Positions 1 to 8,511 of a stretch of DNA of 64,000 nucleotides are shown here, one piece after another. The stretch is from Paracoccaceae bacterium (GTDB taxonomy: Bacteria; Pseudomonadota; Alphaproteobacteria; Rhodobacterales; Rhodobacteraceae), in NCBI GenBank assembly GCA_014654775.1, contig JACVZW010000083.1, positions 104,578 to 168,577 on the forward strand, written 5' to 3'. Each line of letters starts with the position of its first letter. Positions within the stretch are counted from its first letter, which is position 1. Made by a program: the position numbers and the translations under genes. The notes under the pieces were generated by a model. It saw nothing but the letters and a program-made list of their open reading frames with translations. It had not been told where the DNA came from and searched no databases.

Positions 1-170
1 TGGCGCGGCTGGATCCGGCACGGCTGGTCACCTACGAGCTTCTGCTGGCCGAAAACGATCAGGACCTGATGGCTTGGATCTTTGGGCAGGCGCAGCCACC
101 CGAACGCATCGCGCCGCTTCTGGGCGAGATTGCCGCCTATGCACGGTCGCGGCTGTCGGCGCAGGGCTGA
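1..170 (+). CDS. sdhE: FAD assembly factor SdhE (succinate dehydrogenase flavinylation), C-terminal part
   Basis: Partial gene cut by the window edge; the reading frame begins at base 3 and gives the last 55 residues before TGA at 168-170. SdhE is a small (about 80-90 aa) cytosolic chaperone that promotes covalent FAD attachment to the succinate dehydrogenase flavoprotein. The segment LLLAENDQDLMAWIFGQAQP matches the family pattern of a leucine-rich helix followed by D-x-D-L-x-x-W and then G-x-A/P, and the remaining C-terminal length fits. The start and the RGxxE motif lie outside the window. The assignment rests on this short but characteristic stretch. Confidence 0.72.
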   Translation, partial: ARLDPARLVTYELLLAENDQDLMAWIFGQAQPPERIAPLLGEIAAYARSRLSAQG

Positions 171-238
171 CCGCGCTTTACGGGATATTGGTATTTTCGG
201 GCGATTCTCTCTTCCGTGACACGGTTGCGGAGGTTGCG

Positions 239-736
239 ATGACGGTGCAGGAAACGGTGCTGGACGGGTCCGAACGGGCTTTCCTTGCCGGATATCTGGA
301 AATGCTGGGGCTGGTGGAGCGGCTGCACCGCCTGCTTCTGGACGTGATCAAGGATGAGTTCGAAATGCTGCGGATCGTAGAGGTGAACCCGGTGCAGGGT
401 CTTCTCCTCTTCAACATCGGCGAGAATGAATTAAGCGCTGGGGAACTGAAGACGCGCGGCTTCTATCAGGGCTCGAATGTCAGCTACAACCTGAAGAAGC
501 TGGTCGAGGCAGGCTATATGCACCATCAGCGGTCCGAGGTGGATCGCCGATCCGTGCGGGTGAAGCTGACCGAGAAAGGGCGCAAGCTGCGCGCCACGAT
601 CGCCGAGCTTTTCGCCCGCCATGCCGCGCTGATGCTGCGGCGCGGGGTGCTGGACCTTTCGGCGATGGATCAGATCGGACAGGGGCTGCGTCGGACGGAA
701 CGGATGTGGATGGAGCAGATCCGCTACATCTACTGA
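239..736 (+). CDS. MarR-family winged-helix transcriptional regulator (LdtR-like)
   Basis: A 165-residue one-domain regulator. The ATG at 239 is chosen because GGAGG lies 5 nt upstream; an open frame runs back to 74 but its translation is Arg/Ala-rich and overlaps the end of sdhE. A leading helix (YLEMLGLVERLHRLLLDVIKDEF) resembles MarR dimerisation helices. The winged helix-turn-helix spans roughly residues 60-120: LSAGELKTRGFYQGSNVSYN is the recognition region, and the wing carries SEVDRRSVRVKLTEKG, the classic MarR D-x-R-S/R signature. It resembles the LdtR/winged-helix group of alphaproteobacteria, which controls cell-envelope or stress genes. The target cannot be told from sequence. It is convergent with the capsule genes. 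Confidence 0.8.
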   Translation: MTVQETVLDGSERAFLAGYLEMLGLVERLHRLLLDVIKDEFEMLRIVEVNPVQGLLLFNIGENELSAGELKTRGFYQGSNVSYNLKKLVEAGYMHHQRSEVDRRSVRVKLTEKGRKLRATIAELFARHAALMLRRGVLDLSAMDQIGQGLRRTERMWMEQIRYIY

Positions 737-745
737 CCCGGGCCG

Positions 746-2803
746 TCAGCCCCGCCAGAGATGGGCATGGCCCGCAAAGGCCCCCTGCAGCTTGGCCAGC
801 AGGCGGTTGGCTGGCCCGGGATGCGGGATCGGGCCATGGGCCAGACGGTCCAGCGCCACTTCGGGCGGGCAGGGGCGGCGGGTGACCGGGTCGATATAGC
901 GCGGATAGGCGATAAGCGCGGCATGCGCCAACGCCGCCAGCGTCGGGCGCGGCTGTAGGCTGCCGTCAGGTCGGCGCAGGCGACGGGGCGGCACAGGGCC
1001 AAGGTCGCGCGTCAATCCCCATCCGGCGTAAAAGGGCGCGCCCAGCGTGGTGACGGGCTTGCCACGCAACAGCGCCTCGAACCCGAGGGTGGAGGTGATG
1101 GTCCAGACCTCGTCACAGGCGGCGATCAGCGCGGCAGGATCGGCATGGTGCAGGGTCATGTCGGCAAGACCCGCAAGGTCAGAGGCCGGGATCGCACCGG
1201 GGCGCAGCCCCGCCTCCACATCGGGATGCGGCTTGTAGATCAGGATCGCATCCGGGTTTGCGGCGCGGACGGCCTGCAGCAGGGCGCGGTTGCTGCGCAC
1301 CTCGCCCGCGCCAAGGCGGATGGAGGCGTCATCTTCCACCTGCCCGGGCACAAGGATGCGGTGGCCCGCAGGCAAGTCGGGCAGCGCTGCGGCCTGCAGG
1401 TTGTACTTCGACAGGTTCAACGCGACCAGCCGAGCCACAAGCCGTTCGGCGCGCGCCGCGCCGCCGGGGGGCAGCGGGGACAGGATCAGCCGCTCCAGAC
1501 GGCTTTCGCGCGTCGGATCGAAATAGATGCCCCGATCATCCATGACCAGCGACAGCGGCGGGATCAGGTCCGCCCCCAACCCGCGCGACCGCAGGAAGCC
1601 ATCCTCGATCCGGATCAGACCGGGCACATCCGGGCTCTGGCTGCCCCAGCCGATCAGGCGGCGCCCGCCGCGCGCGGCAACGGTCTGCGCCGCCTCCGGG
1701 CTGCGGGCAAAGATCACGGGCCTTTCCCGCCCGAAAACCTGCTGCAATGGCCTGCGCTTCCATAGGCGCATGTTCACCGCGACATGGCCGTGGCGGTCGG
1801 CCCGCCATGCCAGCACATCCGCCTCCAGCTGATCGATAGCCTCTTCGAAACTGCACAGCCGATCCCGGCAGGGATCGTACCATGTCGGCGCAAGGATCAT
1901 CGCGGCGGCGAAAAGCTGCGCGCGGGTCAGGTTGCGGCGGCGGCGGGGGATCGGCTGTTCATCCACCGTCAGGCCCCACCCGGCATAGAAGGGCTGGCCG
2001 AAGACGCGCGGGCGATGCCCGGCAAGGATCGCCTCGAACCCCATCTGCGACGACACGGTATAGACGGCCAGCGCACCCTGCAGCAGCGCCCAAGGAGAGA
2101 TCGGATCGCTGAACAGGGTCACGCCCGGGGGCAGCGCAGCAGGGTCGAAATGCCCCGGGCGCAGGCCAGTGCGGGTTTCGGGATGGACCTTGATCACGAT
2201 CGGCACGGCGGGATGCTCTTCCCGCGCGGCCGCAAGCATGGCCTGAAAACTGGCCTCTGACGCGCCGGAATGGCGGATCGAGGCATCCCCCCGGGTCTGG
2301 TCGATCAACAGCACGTAGCCCGGGGCAGGGGGTGGGCAGTCAGGATCGTGATTGTTGTATTTCGTCAAGTCACTGGCAACTAGTCGGGCGATTCCGTCCT
2401 TTGCCCGTCCAAGGATGTTCGAATCGTCCAAGGGCTCCGTTGCGATGATCCGCTCGATAAGCGATGGCGCGCCGCCGTCGAAATGCACCCCGACGGGATC
2501 GATCAGCAGGCCGAGCGGCCCGTTGTCCCGCCCGCCCTGCCGCCCCGGGCGAAGCGAGCGGAGAAAGGCATCCTCCACCCGGATCAGCGGTGCCCCATGG
2601 CGGGCTGCCGCCGCCTCGCCCCGCCATGCGGTGGGCGAGCGGCCCCAGACCACCACCCCCTCGCCTGGGCGGGGAAGGCCGGGCCGCACCTCGTGCCCTG
2701 CCGCAGCAAGGATGCGGCGCAGGTCGCGGTTCAGGAAGCCGCCATTCAGGAAACGCAACCGCCGGGGAATGGCCCCGGCGGTGCTGTCGGTCTGGATCGG
2801 CAT
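746..2803 (-). CDS. kpsC: Capsular polysaccharide beta-Kdo transferase KpsC
   Basis: A 685-residue cytoplasmic protein with two homologous halves (about residues 50-300 and 380-625). Each half carries the capsule-synthesis pattern WGxxSP, then (R)(V/I)EDxFLRS, then a GLLxDPxGxxFD-like stretch, and further on YxxSSxxGFEAxLxGxRxxxFGxPFYAGWGLT. KpsC builds the poly-beta-Kdo linker on the lipid anchor of group 2-type capsules using two retaining Kdo transferase modules (GT99/GT107), so the duplication is the family architecture. Length is typical. It is the last gene of the leftward group kpsS-OPX-kpsC, 7 bp behind the export lipoprotein. Genes for the KpsMT transporter and KpsE are not in the window. 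Confidence 0.88.
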   Translation of the reverse strand: MPIQTDSTAGAIPRRLRFLNGGFLNRDLRRILAAAGHEVRPGLPRPGEGVVVWGRSPTAWRGEAAAARHGAPLIRVEDAFLRSLRPGRQGGRDNGPLGLLIDPVGVHFDGGAPSLIERIIATEPLDDSNILGRAKDGIARLVASDLTKYNNHDPDCPPPAPGYVLLIDQTRGDASIRHSGASEASFQAMLAAAREEHPAVPIVIKVHPETRTGLRPGHFDPAALPPGVTLFSDPISPWALLQGALAVYTVSSQMGFEAILAGHRPRVFGQPFYAGWGLTVDEQPIPRRRRNLTRAQLFAAAMILAPTWYDPCRDRLCSFEEAIDQLEADVLAWRADRHGHVAVNMRLWKRRPLQQVFGRERPVIFARSPEAAQTVAARGGRRLIGWGSQSPDVPGLIRIEDGFLRSRGLGADLIPPLSLVMDDRGIYFDPTRESRLERLILSPLPPGGAARAERLVARLVALNLSKYNLQAAALPDLPAGHRILVPGQVEDDASIRLGAGEVRSNRALLQAVRAANPDAILIYKPHPDVEAGLRPGAIPASDLAGLADMTLHHADPAALIAACDEVWTITSTLGFEALLRGKPVTTLGAPFYAGWGLTRDLGPVPPRRLRRPDGSLQPRPTLAALAHAALIAYPRYIDPVTRRPCPPEVALDRLAHGPIPHPGPANRLLAKLQGAFAGHAHLWRG

Positions 2804-2810
2804 GGCCGCG

Positions 2811-3950
2811 TCAGTTCGTCCCGGTCGCGTTGGCCAGCGAGTCGGCAGCCCCCGCCGCGCCGGTCAGCGCGCCGATGGTCTTCTGCCACTGCACATAAGG
2901 CGCTTCGGTCACATATACGGTGTCACCGTCGCGGATCACGAAGTCGCGGGCTTCGAACATCCCGGTCGGCTGCGTCAGGTCGAGGACGTAGATCATCCGC
3001 TGCGCCCCCACCAGATCGTTGCGGCCAAGGACGACATTCGCCACTTCCGCCGGTTCATTCCGCAGGACGAAGACGCCGGTCGGATCGGCAAGGTTCGTGT
3101 TCAGGCCGCCGACGATGGCCAGCGCCTCGATCGCGGAAAGGTTCTGCGTCTCGAACGGCACGCGGCTCTGCGCCCCGGTCGCGCCCATGGCGACGAAAGC
3201 GCGGGTATCCTCTTCGATCACGATATGGTCGCCGGGACGCAGCGCGATGTCGAGGCGCGGGTTCTCATAAAGGTCAAGCAGCCAAACCTGCCCGGTATGC
3301 CCGTTCCGCGTCACCCGGACGATGGCGGTTTCGGGATCGATCGCCACGCCGCCGGCACGGGCCACCATGGCCGAAAGCGTGCGCGTCGGGCGTTCGATCG
3401 GATAGACGCCCTGCGCCCCTGCCGCGCCCGAGATCGTGACGGTGGACCCGTCCCCTGCCACCCGCTGGACGATGACCTGCGGGTCCGGCGTCTGCGGATC
3501 AAGTTTCTTGGCAATCTCGGCCCGCAGCTCTTCGGGCGAGGCGCCCGCCGCACGGATGCGACCCGCATAGGGAATGAAGATGAAGCCGTCGCCGTCCACC
3601 TGCAACTCCGCCAACTGCGACAGGCGCTGCCCGGTATTGCCGAGCAGCGGGTCATCCTTGACGTTTTCGTAGACGGTCACCGACAGCACATCACCTGCAG
3701 CGATGGTGTCCGATCCGAGACGGCCCGCGCTTAGGAAGCTGGATGAGAAGCCAAGGGCGGGTGTCACCGCCGTGGCCTGCGCGACCCGACTGTCCACAGA
3801 CACGACGAAGGCATCGCCTTCTCGCAGCACGGACCCCGCGAAGAGTTCGTTCTTGTTTGGGCCGCTGCGAGGCAGGCCACAGCCCGCCACTACGCCCACA
3901 ACAACGCAGAGGGCCGCGGCGCGGGCCCCGTTAGATACCGACATTTTCAC
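2811..3950 (-). CDS. Polysaccharide export outer-membrane lipoprotein (Wza/KpsD-type OPX protein)
   Basis: A 379-residue periplasmic/outer-membrane protein. The N-terminus is a type II signal peptide with lipobox VAGC and predicted lipidated Cys24. The poly-export domain (about residues 80-180) includes GDVLSVTVYEN and is followed by SLBB-like segments (about 185-260 and 270-350) typical of OPX proteins that form the outer-membrane exit for capsule or exopolysaccharide. It lies between kpsS and kpsC on the same strand, so a role in exporting the capsule made by those transferases is likely. A hairpin at 4004-4035 separates it from kpsS. It could be named KpsD or Wza; sequence alone does not decide. 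Confidence 0.87.
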   Translation of the reverse strand: MKMSVSNGARAAALCVVVGVVAGCGLPRSGPNKNELFAGSVLREGDAFVVSVDSRVAQATAVTPALGFSSSFLSAGRLGSDTIAAGDVLSVTVYENVKDDPLLGNTGQRLSQLAELQVDGDGFIFIPYAGRIRAAGASPEELRAEIAKKLDPQTPDPQVIVQRVAGDGSTVTISGAAGAQGVYPIERPTRTLSAMVARAGGVAIDPETAIVRVTRNGHTGQVWLLDLYENPRLDIALRPGDHIVIEEDTRAFVAMGATGAQSRVPFETQNLSAIEALAIVGGLNTNLADPTGVFVLRNEPAEVANVVLGRNDLVGAQRMIYVLDLTQPTGMFEARDFVIRDGDTVYVTEAPYVQWQKTIGALTGAAGAADSLANATGTN

Positions 3951-4003
3951 TGCTCGGGCTCCTTGGATGGAGTTTGCCTCAAGTTTTGTCGGTAAACCTA
4001 CAG

Positions 4004-4035
4004 GAAGAAGGGCGGATTTGCCAAATACCTTCTTC
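4004..4035 (-). terminator. Intergenic hairpin between kpsS and the OPX gene
   Basis: Plus-strand GAAGAAGG (4004-4011) pairs with CCTTCTTC (4028-4035) across a 16-nt loop, just past the kpsS stop. The following minus-strand bases are not a proper U-run, so it is more likely a partial terminator or mRNA-stability element than a strong stop. Confidence 0.4.
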
Positions 4036-4040
4036 GCCCG

Positions 4041-5342
4041 TCACTGCACAGGGTGCAACTGTTGCCGAAGCGCCGCGTTTCCAAGGCGGAGCGCATCATA
4101 GGGATCGTCGGGCGCCAGCATCATGTCGGTGACCTGCCGCAGAAGTTCGCGGCGGCCCCGCGACGAGTAAAAGCCACCCGGAACCTGCGACGTTTCAAGC
4201 AGATAGCGCCGATAATCGCGATAGGCGCGCAGGTCGGGGCGGGTGGGCGCGGCAAAGAAGGCGGCCAGCGGCTGGTCAGAGACGAATTCCGGCTTGGCAT
4301 AGACGGCCGCCCCAAAGGTGCGCAGCGGCAGGCCACGCCACAGCGCCTGCTGACCGGCGGTGGAGTTCACCGTCACGGCCGAGCGCGCAAGGTTCAAAAG
4401 CGGGCCAAGCTTGCCGCCGGGGATGTAATGCACGCGATCCGCAACGCCATGCAGAGCTGCCAGCCGCCGGATCTCGGCCCGCAGGGGAACGCGGCCATCC
4501 TCCAGCGGATGCGCCTTGAACACGAGGTGATGATGCTGCGGCGCGCCGGCGGCAAAGCCTTCCATCACCACGGCAAGGAATTCGGTCATCGACTGAAAGG
4601 GCGAATGGGTGCGGAAGCTGGCATCATGTTCCAGTTGCAGCAGCACCAGATGCAGCGGATGCCCGGAATGCCGGATCAGGAGGGTGCGCAGAATCCGCTC
4701 CCACCGGTGGATCGGCTGCAGGATCAGGCGGCGCAGATGCAGCTTCGCCTCGTCCCAGACCGACAGCGACCGGTGCGGGCGATAACCCGGATAGGCGCGC
4801 GCGCCGATGAAGACGAACCAATGGTAGAAGGCCCCCCAGAAGATATGCTGGCGCATGTCGCCCCATGAGGTGGGCGCATCCGGCTGATCCGACGGCGACC
4901 GCGCGAGGGCGGCCCGCATGTCATCCAGCGAAAGCCGCATCAGCCGGGAATTGCCGTTCGATCCGCCACGCTCATAGGTCACCCAATAGGGGCGCAGATA
5001 GCCTTCCTCAAAGACATGCAGGGTCAGGCCGCGTCTGCGCGCGGCTGAGACAGCAGCCGCGTGGACAGGCCGGGTGTCGCCATAAAGCACGATGTCGGTG
5101 ATCCCAAGGCGGGTGAGAAGCGCATCCAGCGTCTCGGGCCAGAGATCGACCTTCTCGCGGAAGGCGATGTAGCTGGCATGATCGGGCCAGAAGGCCTGAT
5201 CCCCCCGGTTAAAGCCCACGCGATGCACATCGGCCCCCGCCGCCCGGAGCATCTGGCCCAGACGGTGGAAGAAGGGCCCATGCGGGCCCTGAAGGAAAAG
5301 GAAACTGCGGCCTTGGCCGGATACTCGCATCTGGCGCCCCAC
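4041..5342 (-). CDS. kpsS: Capsular polysaccharide Kdo transferase/export protein KpsS
   Basis: A 433-residue capsule-synthesis protein. The N-terminal SFLFLQGPHGPFFHRLGQML is the KpsS signature (FLQGPxGxFFxxLAxxL), followed by VHRVGFNRGDQAFWPDH and, near residue 300, FKAHPLEDG. KpsS adds the first beta-Kdo residue to the phosphatidylglycerol anchor of group 2 capsules before KpsC extends it. The start is set at GTG 5342 because AGGAGG lies exactly 8 nt upstream; an upstream in-frame TTG at 5402 and a downstream ATG at 5330 have poorer Shine-Dalgarno placement. It is the first gene of the leftward capsule group and divergent from ribE. Confidence 0.87.
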   Translation of the reverse strand: MGRQMRVSGQGRSFLFLQGPHGPFFHRLGQMLRAAGADVHRVGFNRGDQAFWPDHASYIAFREKVDLWPETLDALLTRLGITDIVLYGDTRPVHAAAVSAARRRGLTLHVFEEGYLRPYWVTYERGGSNGNSRLMRLSLDDMRAALARSPSDQPDAPTSWGDMRQHIFWGAFYHWFVFIGARAYPGYRPHRSLSVWDEAKLHLRRLILQPIHRWERILRTLLIRHSGHPLHLVLLQLEHDASFRTHSPFQSMTEFLAVVMEGFAAGAPQHHHLVFKAHPLEDGRVPLRAEIRRLAALHGVADRVHYIPGGKLGPLLNLARSAVTVNSTAGQQALWRGLPLRTFGAAVYAKPEFVSDQPLAAFFAAPTRPDLRAYRDYRRYLLETSQVPGGFYSSRGRRELLRQVTDMMLAPDDPYDALRLGNAALRQQLHPVQ

Positions 5343-5513
5343 TGGACGGGCCTCCTTTCGCTGCCCCGTGTTGGGTGGACGGAAGATAGGCGTTACTGAC
5401 AACAGAGGCCAGCATGACCGTCGAGAAGGGCAGAATTAGGGCGACGCAGGATGCATTGCCGAAGACGGCGGGCGGGGCTAGGTCTTGGGCGGAGAAAGAT
5501 AAGGAGAGGCGGG

Positions 5514-6113
5514 ATGTTCACCGGGATCGTCACGGATATCGGCGAAGTGCTGGAGACAGAGCGGCGCGGCGACCTGCGGGCGCGGATCGGCACCGGCTAT
5601 GACGTGGGCGGCATCGACATCGGCGCCTCCATCGCTTGCGATGGCGTCTGCCTGACGGTGATCGCCTTGGGGACGACGCCGAAGAACTGGTTCGACGTGG
5701 AGATCAGCGCCGAAAGCCTGTCGAAAACGAATATCGACACTTGGGTTCCCGGCAAACGCATCAACCTCGAACGCGCGCTGAAAGTGGGGGATGAGTTGGG
5801 CGGCCATATCGTGTCCGGCCATATCGACGGTCTGGCCGAGGTGGTGGGTCTGCGCCCCGAAGGCGACTCACTGCGCGTGACCTTCCGCGCCCCCCATGCG
5901 CTGGCGGGCTTCATCGCGCCGAAGGGATCGGTCGCGCTGAACGGCACCTCGCTGACGGTGAACGAGGTGGAGGGGGTGGATTTCGGCATCAACTTCATCC
6001 CCCACACCCAGAAGGCCACGACATGGGGCGAGGTGGCGCTGGGCGACCGCGTGAACCTCGAAGTGGACACGATGGCCCGCTACGTCGCGCGGCTGCGGGA
6101 ATGGGGGCAGTGA
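5514..6113 (+). CDS. ribE: Riboflavin synthase, alpha subunit
   Basis: A 199-residue enzyme that dismutates two 6,7-dimethyl-8-ribityllumazine molecules to riboflavin plus a pyrimidinedione, the last step of the pathway. The characteristic N-terminus MFTGIV is present, and two lumazine-binding barrels are visible: ASIACDGVCLTV / GGHIVSGHIDG in the first half and GSVALNGTSLTVNEV / FIPHTQKATTW in the second. The ATG at 5514 has AAGGAG 9-10 nt upstream and starts exactly at the conserved MFTGIV. It begins a co-directional run ribE-hypothetical-ribBX-ribH-nusB. The gene is called ribC in E. coli nomenclature. No ribD lies in the window. Confidence 0.95.
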   Translation: MFTGIVTDIGEVLETERRGDLRARIGTGYDVGGIDIGASIACDGVCLTVIALGTTPKNWFDVEISAESLSKTNIDTWVPGKRINLERALKVGDELGGHIVSGHIDGLAEVVGLRPEGDSLRVTFRAPHALAGFIAPKGSVALNGTSLTVNEVEGVDFGINFIPHTQKATTWGEVALGDRVNLEVDTMARYVARLREWGQ

Positions 6114-6670
6114 CGGGGATCGGCCATAACGGTGGCCCGTCGCTGGACCCGGGCTATTCCTGGCGCAAGCAGTGCTGGACGGCGGCGCGCACGCGGCTTC
6201 TTCCCACGCTGCCCATCGAGGTGGTGCGCCTGCGGGTGAAGCGGGCGGCGGAACTGGGCCTCGACTACCGGACCTATGCCTCGGTGCGGGCGGCGACGGG
6301 GCATGACGTGGTGGCCTTCCTCTTCTCCTCCAACGCGTTGCGGCTGGTCGCGCCGGCCCCTGTGCTGCCGCCCGATCACGCGGCGAAACTGGCGGCGCTA
6401 AAGGACTGTGGGCGGGTGGCGCTGGCGATCCGTCCGCTGACCGTGGCGCAGGTGGCCGGGGCAGGGGGGTCGCTACTCGATTCCGTGCATCCGGCGCCCG
6501 AATTGCTGGGCCGCTGGCGCGAGGCAGGCGCAAGCTTGCGCGCCGCATTGGGAGCCGTGCCGGGGGATCGGGTCATCCTTGTCGGCGACACGGCGCTGGA
6601 GCGCGACTGGTGCGCCGCCGGACGGCTGGCCGGATGGCTTCCGGCAGAGCGATTTTTCGGCAACGCCTGA
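6110..6670 (+). CDS. Conserved hypothetical protein embedded in the riboflavin operon
   Basis: A 186-residue protein of unknown function. The start is GTG 6110, overlapping the ribE stop (GTGA), giving a conserved-looking N-terminus MTGIGHNGGPSLDPGYSWRK; an ATG 9 nt upstream (6101) is the alternative. The body is basic and Trp/Arg-rich at the N-terminal side (RKQCWTAARTRLLPTLPIEVVRLRVKRAAELGLDYRTY), with an HD(V)VAFLFSSNALRL segment near the middle. No membrane segment or signal peptide is evident. Its translationally coupled position between ribE and ribBX suggests a link to flavin synthesis, but that is inference only; I do not recognise an enzymatic motif. Confidence 0.72.
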   Translation: MTGIGHNGGPSLDPGYSWRKQCWTAARTRLLPTLPIEVVRLRVKRAAELGLDYRTYASVRAATGHDVVAFLFSSNALRLVAPAPVLPPDHAAKLAALKDCGRVALAIRPLTVAQVAGAGGSLLDSVHPAPELLGRWREAGASLRAALGAVPGDRVILVGDTALERDWCAAGRLAGWLPAERFFGNA

Positions 6671-6909
6671 CCGCCACGGCGAAATCTGGCATAGGTTTCT
6701 CGCTGTTTTCTGGCGCAGAAAACGCAGTCACACCCTCGGCCTCGCCACGCGCCCGGAAAATGCGTCATGTCCCGTCGCGCTCCCTGCATCAGAAAACGCC
6801 CCCTACAGCGCGTCAGTGTCGATGCACAGCCTCTGTGCGTCGCCTCTGCACTGGCCTTTGGCCGCGCCGCGCGCTAGGACGCAGGCCAAGAACGGCGAGG
6901 GCCCTGCGC

Positions 6910-8007
6910 ATGAGCGAGACGAAGACCGATTACTCGGACGCCATCTCTTCCACCGAAGAGATCATCGAAGATGCCCGCAACGGGCGGATGTTCATCCTCG
7001 TCGATCACGAGGACCGCGAGAACGAAGGTGATCTCGTCATCCCGGCGCAGATGTGCACGCCCTCGGCCATCAACTTCATGGCGACGCATGGGCGCGGGCT
7101 GATCTGCCTTGCCCTGCCCGCCGCGCGCATCGATGCCCTCGGCCTGCCGCTGATGAGCCCCAAGAATTCCAGCCGCCACGAGACCGCCTTCACCCTGTCG
7201 ATCGAGGCGCGCGAAGGCGTGACCACCGGCATCTCGGCTGCGGACCGGGCGCGGACCGTGTCGGTCGCCATCGATCCCACCAAGGGCGGGGCGGATATCG
7301 CCACGCCGGGGCACATCTTCCCGCTGCGCGCCCGCGACGGCGGCGTTCTGGTCCGCGCAGGCCATACCGAGGCGGCGGTCGATGTGTCGCGTCTGGCGGG
7401 GCTAAACCCGTCGGGGGTGATCTGCGAGATCATGAACGATGACGGCACCATGGCGCGGCTGCCCGACCTGATTTCCTTCGCACAAAAGCACGGGCTCAAG
7501 ATCGGCACGATTTCCGACCTGATCGCCTATCGCCGTCGCCACGACAATCTGGTGAACGAAAAGGCCGTCAAAGCCGTCACCTCCACCCATGGCGGCGACT
7601 GGCTGATGCGCGTCTTCTCGGACGAGACTCAAGGGGCGGAGCATGTCGTCCTGACCAAGGGCGATCTGACCGGGGCAGAGCCGGTTCTGGTGCGCGTCCA
7701 CGCGCTGAACCCGCTGGAAGATGTTCTGGGCATCGGTGGCGGCGGCGATCTTCCGGCTGCCATGCGGCTCATTGCAGGCGAAGGGCGCGGCGTGGTCGTC
7801 CTTCTGCGCGACACGGGCATGAAGATGGTCGAAGGCGGCGAACACTCGCCCCAGACGCTGCGCCAATACGGGCTGGGGGCACAGATCCTCTCAGCGTTGG
7901 GCCTGTCCAAGATCACGCTGGTCACGAATTCCGCCGCGCCCAAGGTCGTGGGGCTAGAGGCCTATGGTCTGTCCATCGCGGGCACGCGCCCGATCCGGGA
8001 GGTTTGA
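6910..8007 (+). CDS. ribB: 3,4-dihydroxy-2-butanone-4-phosphate synthase with non-catalytic RibA-like domain (RibBX type)
   Basis: A 365-residue two-domain protein. Residues 10-210 form DHBP synthase, which converts ribulose 5-phosphate to the four-carbon riboflavin precursor: DHEDRENEGDLVIPA (33-47, acidic active-site loop), ATHGRG, TGISAADRARTV and AGHTEAAVD are all present. Residues 225-365 resemble GTP cyclohydrolase II but lack its zinc site: where RibA has C-x10-C-x-C, this protein has VHALNPLEDVLGIGGGGD (263-280), and there is no cysteine after residue 172. This matches the RibBX variant described in proteobacteria. The ATG at 6910 starts the conserved frame; a 239-bp gap precedes it and holds no recognisable FMN riboswitch. 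It is followed 3 bp later by ribH. Confidence 0.93.
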   Translation: MSETKTDYSDAISSTEEIIEDARNGRMFILVDHEDRENEGDLVIPAQMCTPSAINFMATHGRGLICLALPAARIDALGLPLMSPKNSSRHETAFTLSIEAREGVTTGISAADRARTVSVAIDPTKGGADIATPGHIFPLRARDGGVLVRAGHTEAAVDVSRLAGLNPSGVICEIMNDDGTMARLPDLISFAQKHGLKIGTISDLIAYRRRHDNLVNEKAVKAVTSTHGGDWLMRVFSDETQGAEHVVLTKGDLTGAEPVLVRVHALNPLEDVLGIGGGGDLPAAMRLIAGEGRGVVVLLRDTGMKMVEGGEHSPQTLRQYGLGAQILSALGLSKITLVTNSAAPKVVGLEAYGLSIAGTRPIREV

Positions 8008-8010
8008 TCC

Positions 8011-8511
8011 ATGGCCGCGAATGAAGGTCACTACACCCTGCCTCTGCCGGTCTTCGACAAGCCGGTGAAGCTTCTGATCGTGGTCGCACCCTATTACCGC
8101 GACATCGCCGACAACCTGATCGCGGGCGCCCGCGCCACGGCGGCGAAATGCGGGGCCGAGGTCGATCTGGTCGAGGTGCCGGGCGCGCTCGAAGTGCCCA
8201 CCGCAATCGCCATGGCGGAACGGCAGGCCAAATATGACGGCTATGTCGCGCTGGGCTGCGTGATCCGGGGCGAGACGACGCATTACGACACCGTCTGCAA
8301 CGACAGCAGCCGCGCGATCTCGCTGCTCGGGTTGCAGGGGGCTTGCATCGGCAACGGCATCCTGACGGTGGAGAATAAGCCGCAGGCCGACGTGCGCGCC
8401 GATCCGGCGGGGCAGGACAAGGGCGGCGGCGCAGCGGCGGCGGCCTTGCATCTGATCGCGCTTTCGCGCAACTGGGCGGGCCAGACCAAGGGGATCGGAT
8501 TCCGGGCATGA
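8011..8511 (+). CDS. ribH: 6,7-dimethyl-8-ribityllumazine synthase
   Basis: A 166-residue enzyme that condenses 5-amino-6-ribitylamino-uracil with DHBP to form the lumazine precursor of riboflavin. Motifs typical of the family are present: VVAPYYRDIADNLIAGA at the N-terminus, VPGALEVPTA in the substrate loop, YDGYVALGCVIRGETTHYD, NGILTVEN, and a C-terminal helix with GGGAAAAALHLI. Length fits the icosahedral or pentameric type. It sits 3 bp after ribBX and overlaps nusB by 4 bp, consistent with one transcript. Confidence 0.95.
   Translation: MAANEGHYTLPLPVFDKPVKLLIVVAPYYRDIADNLIAGARATAAKCGAEVDLVEVPGALEVPTAIAMAERQAKYDGYVALGCVIRGETTHYDTVCNDSSRAISLLGLQGACIGNGILTVENKPQADVRADPAGQDKGGGAAAAALHLIALSRNWAGQTKGIGFRA

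Noticed and set aside
5403..5513. Small plus-strand frame between kpsS and ribE
   Set aside because: It is only an upstream extension of ribE without a ribosome site; MFTGIV is the proper start.
6671..6909. Possible FMN riboswitch before ribBX
   Set aside because: The gap lacks the conserved RFN segments; nothing could be aligned to the element.
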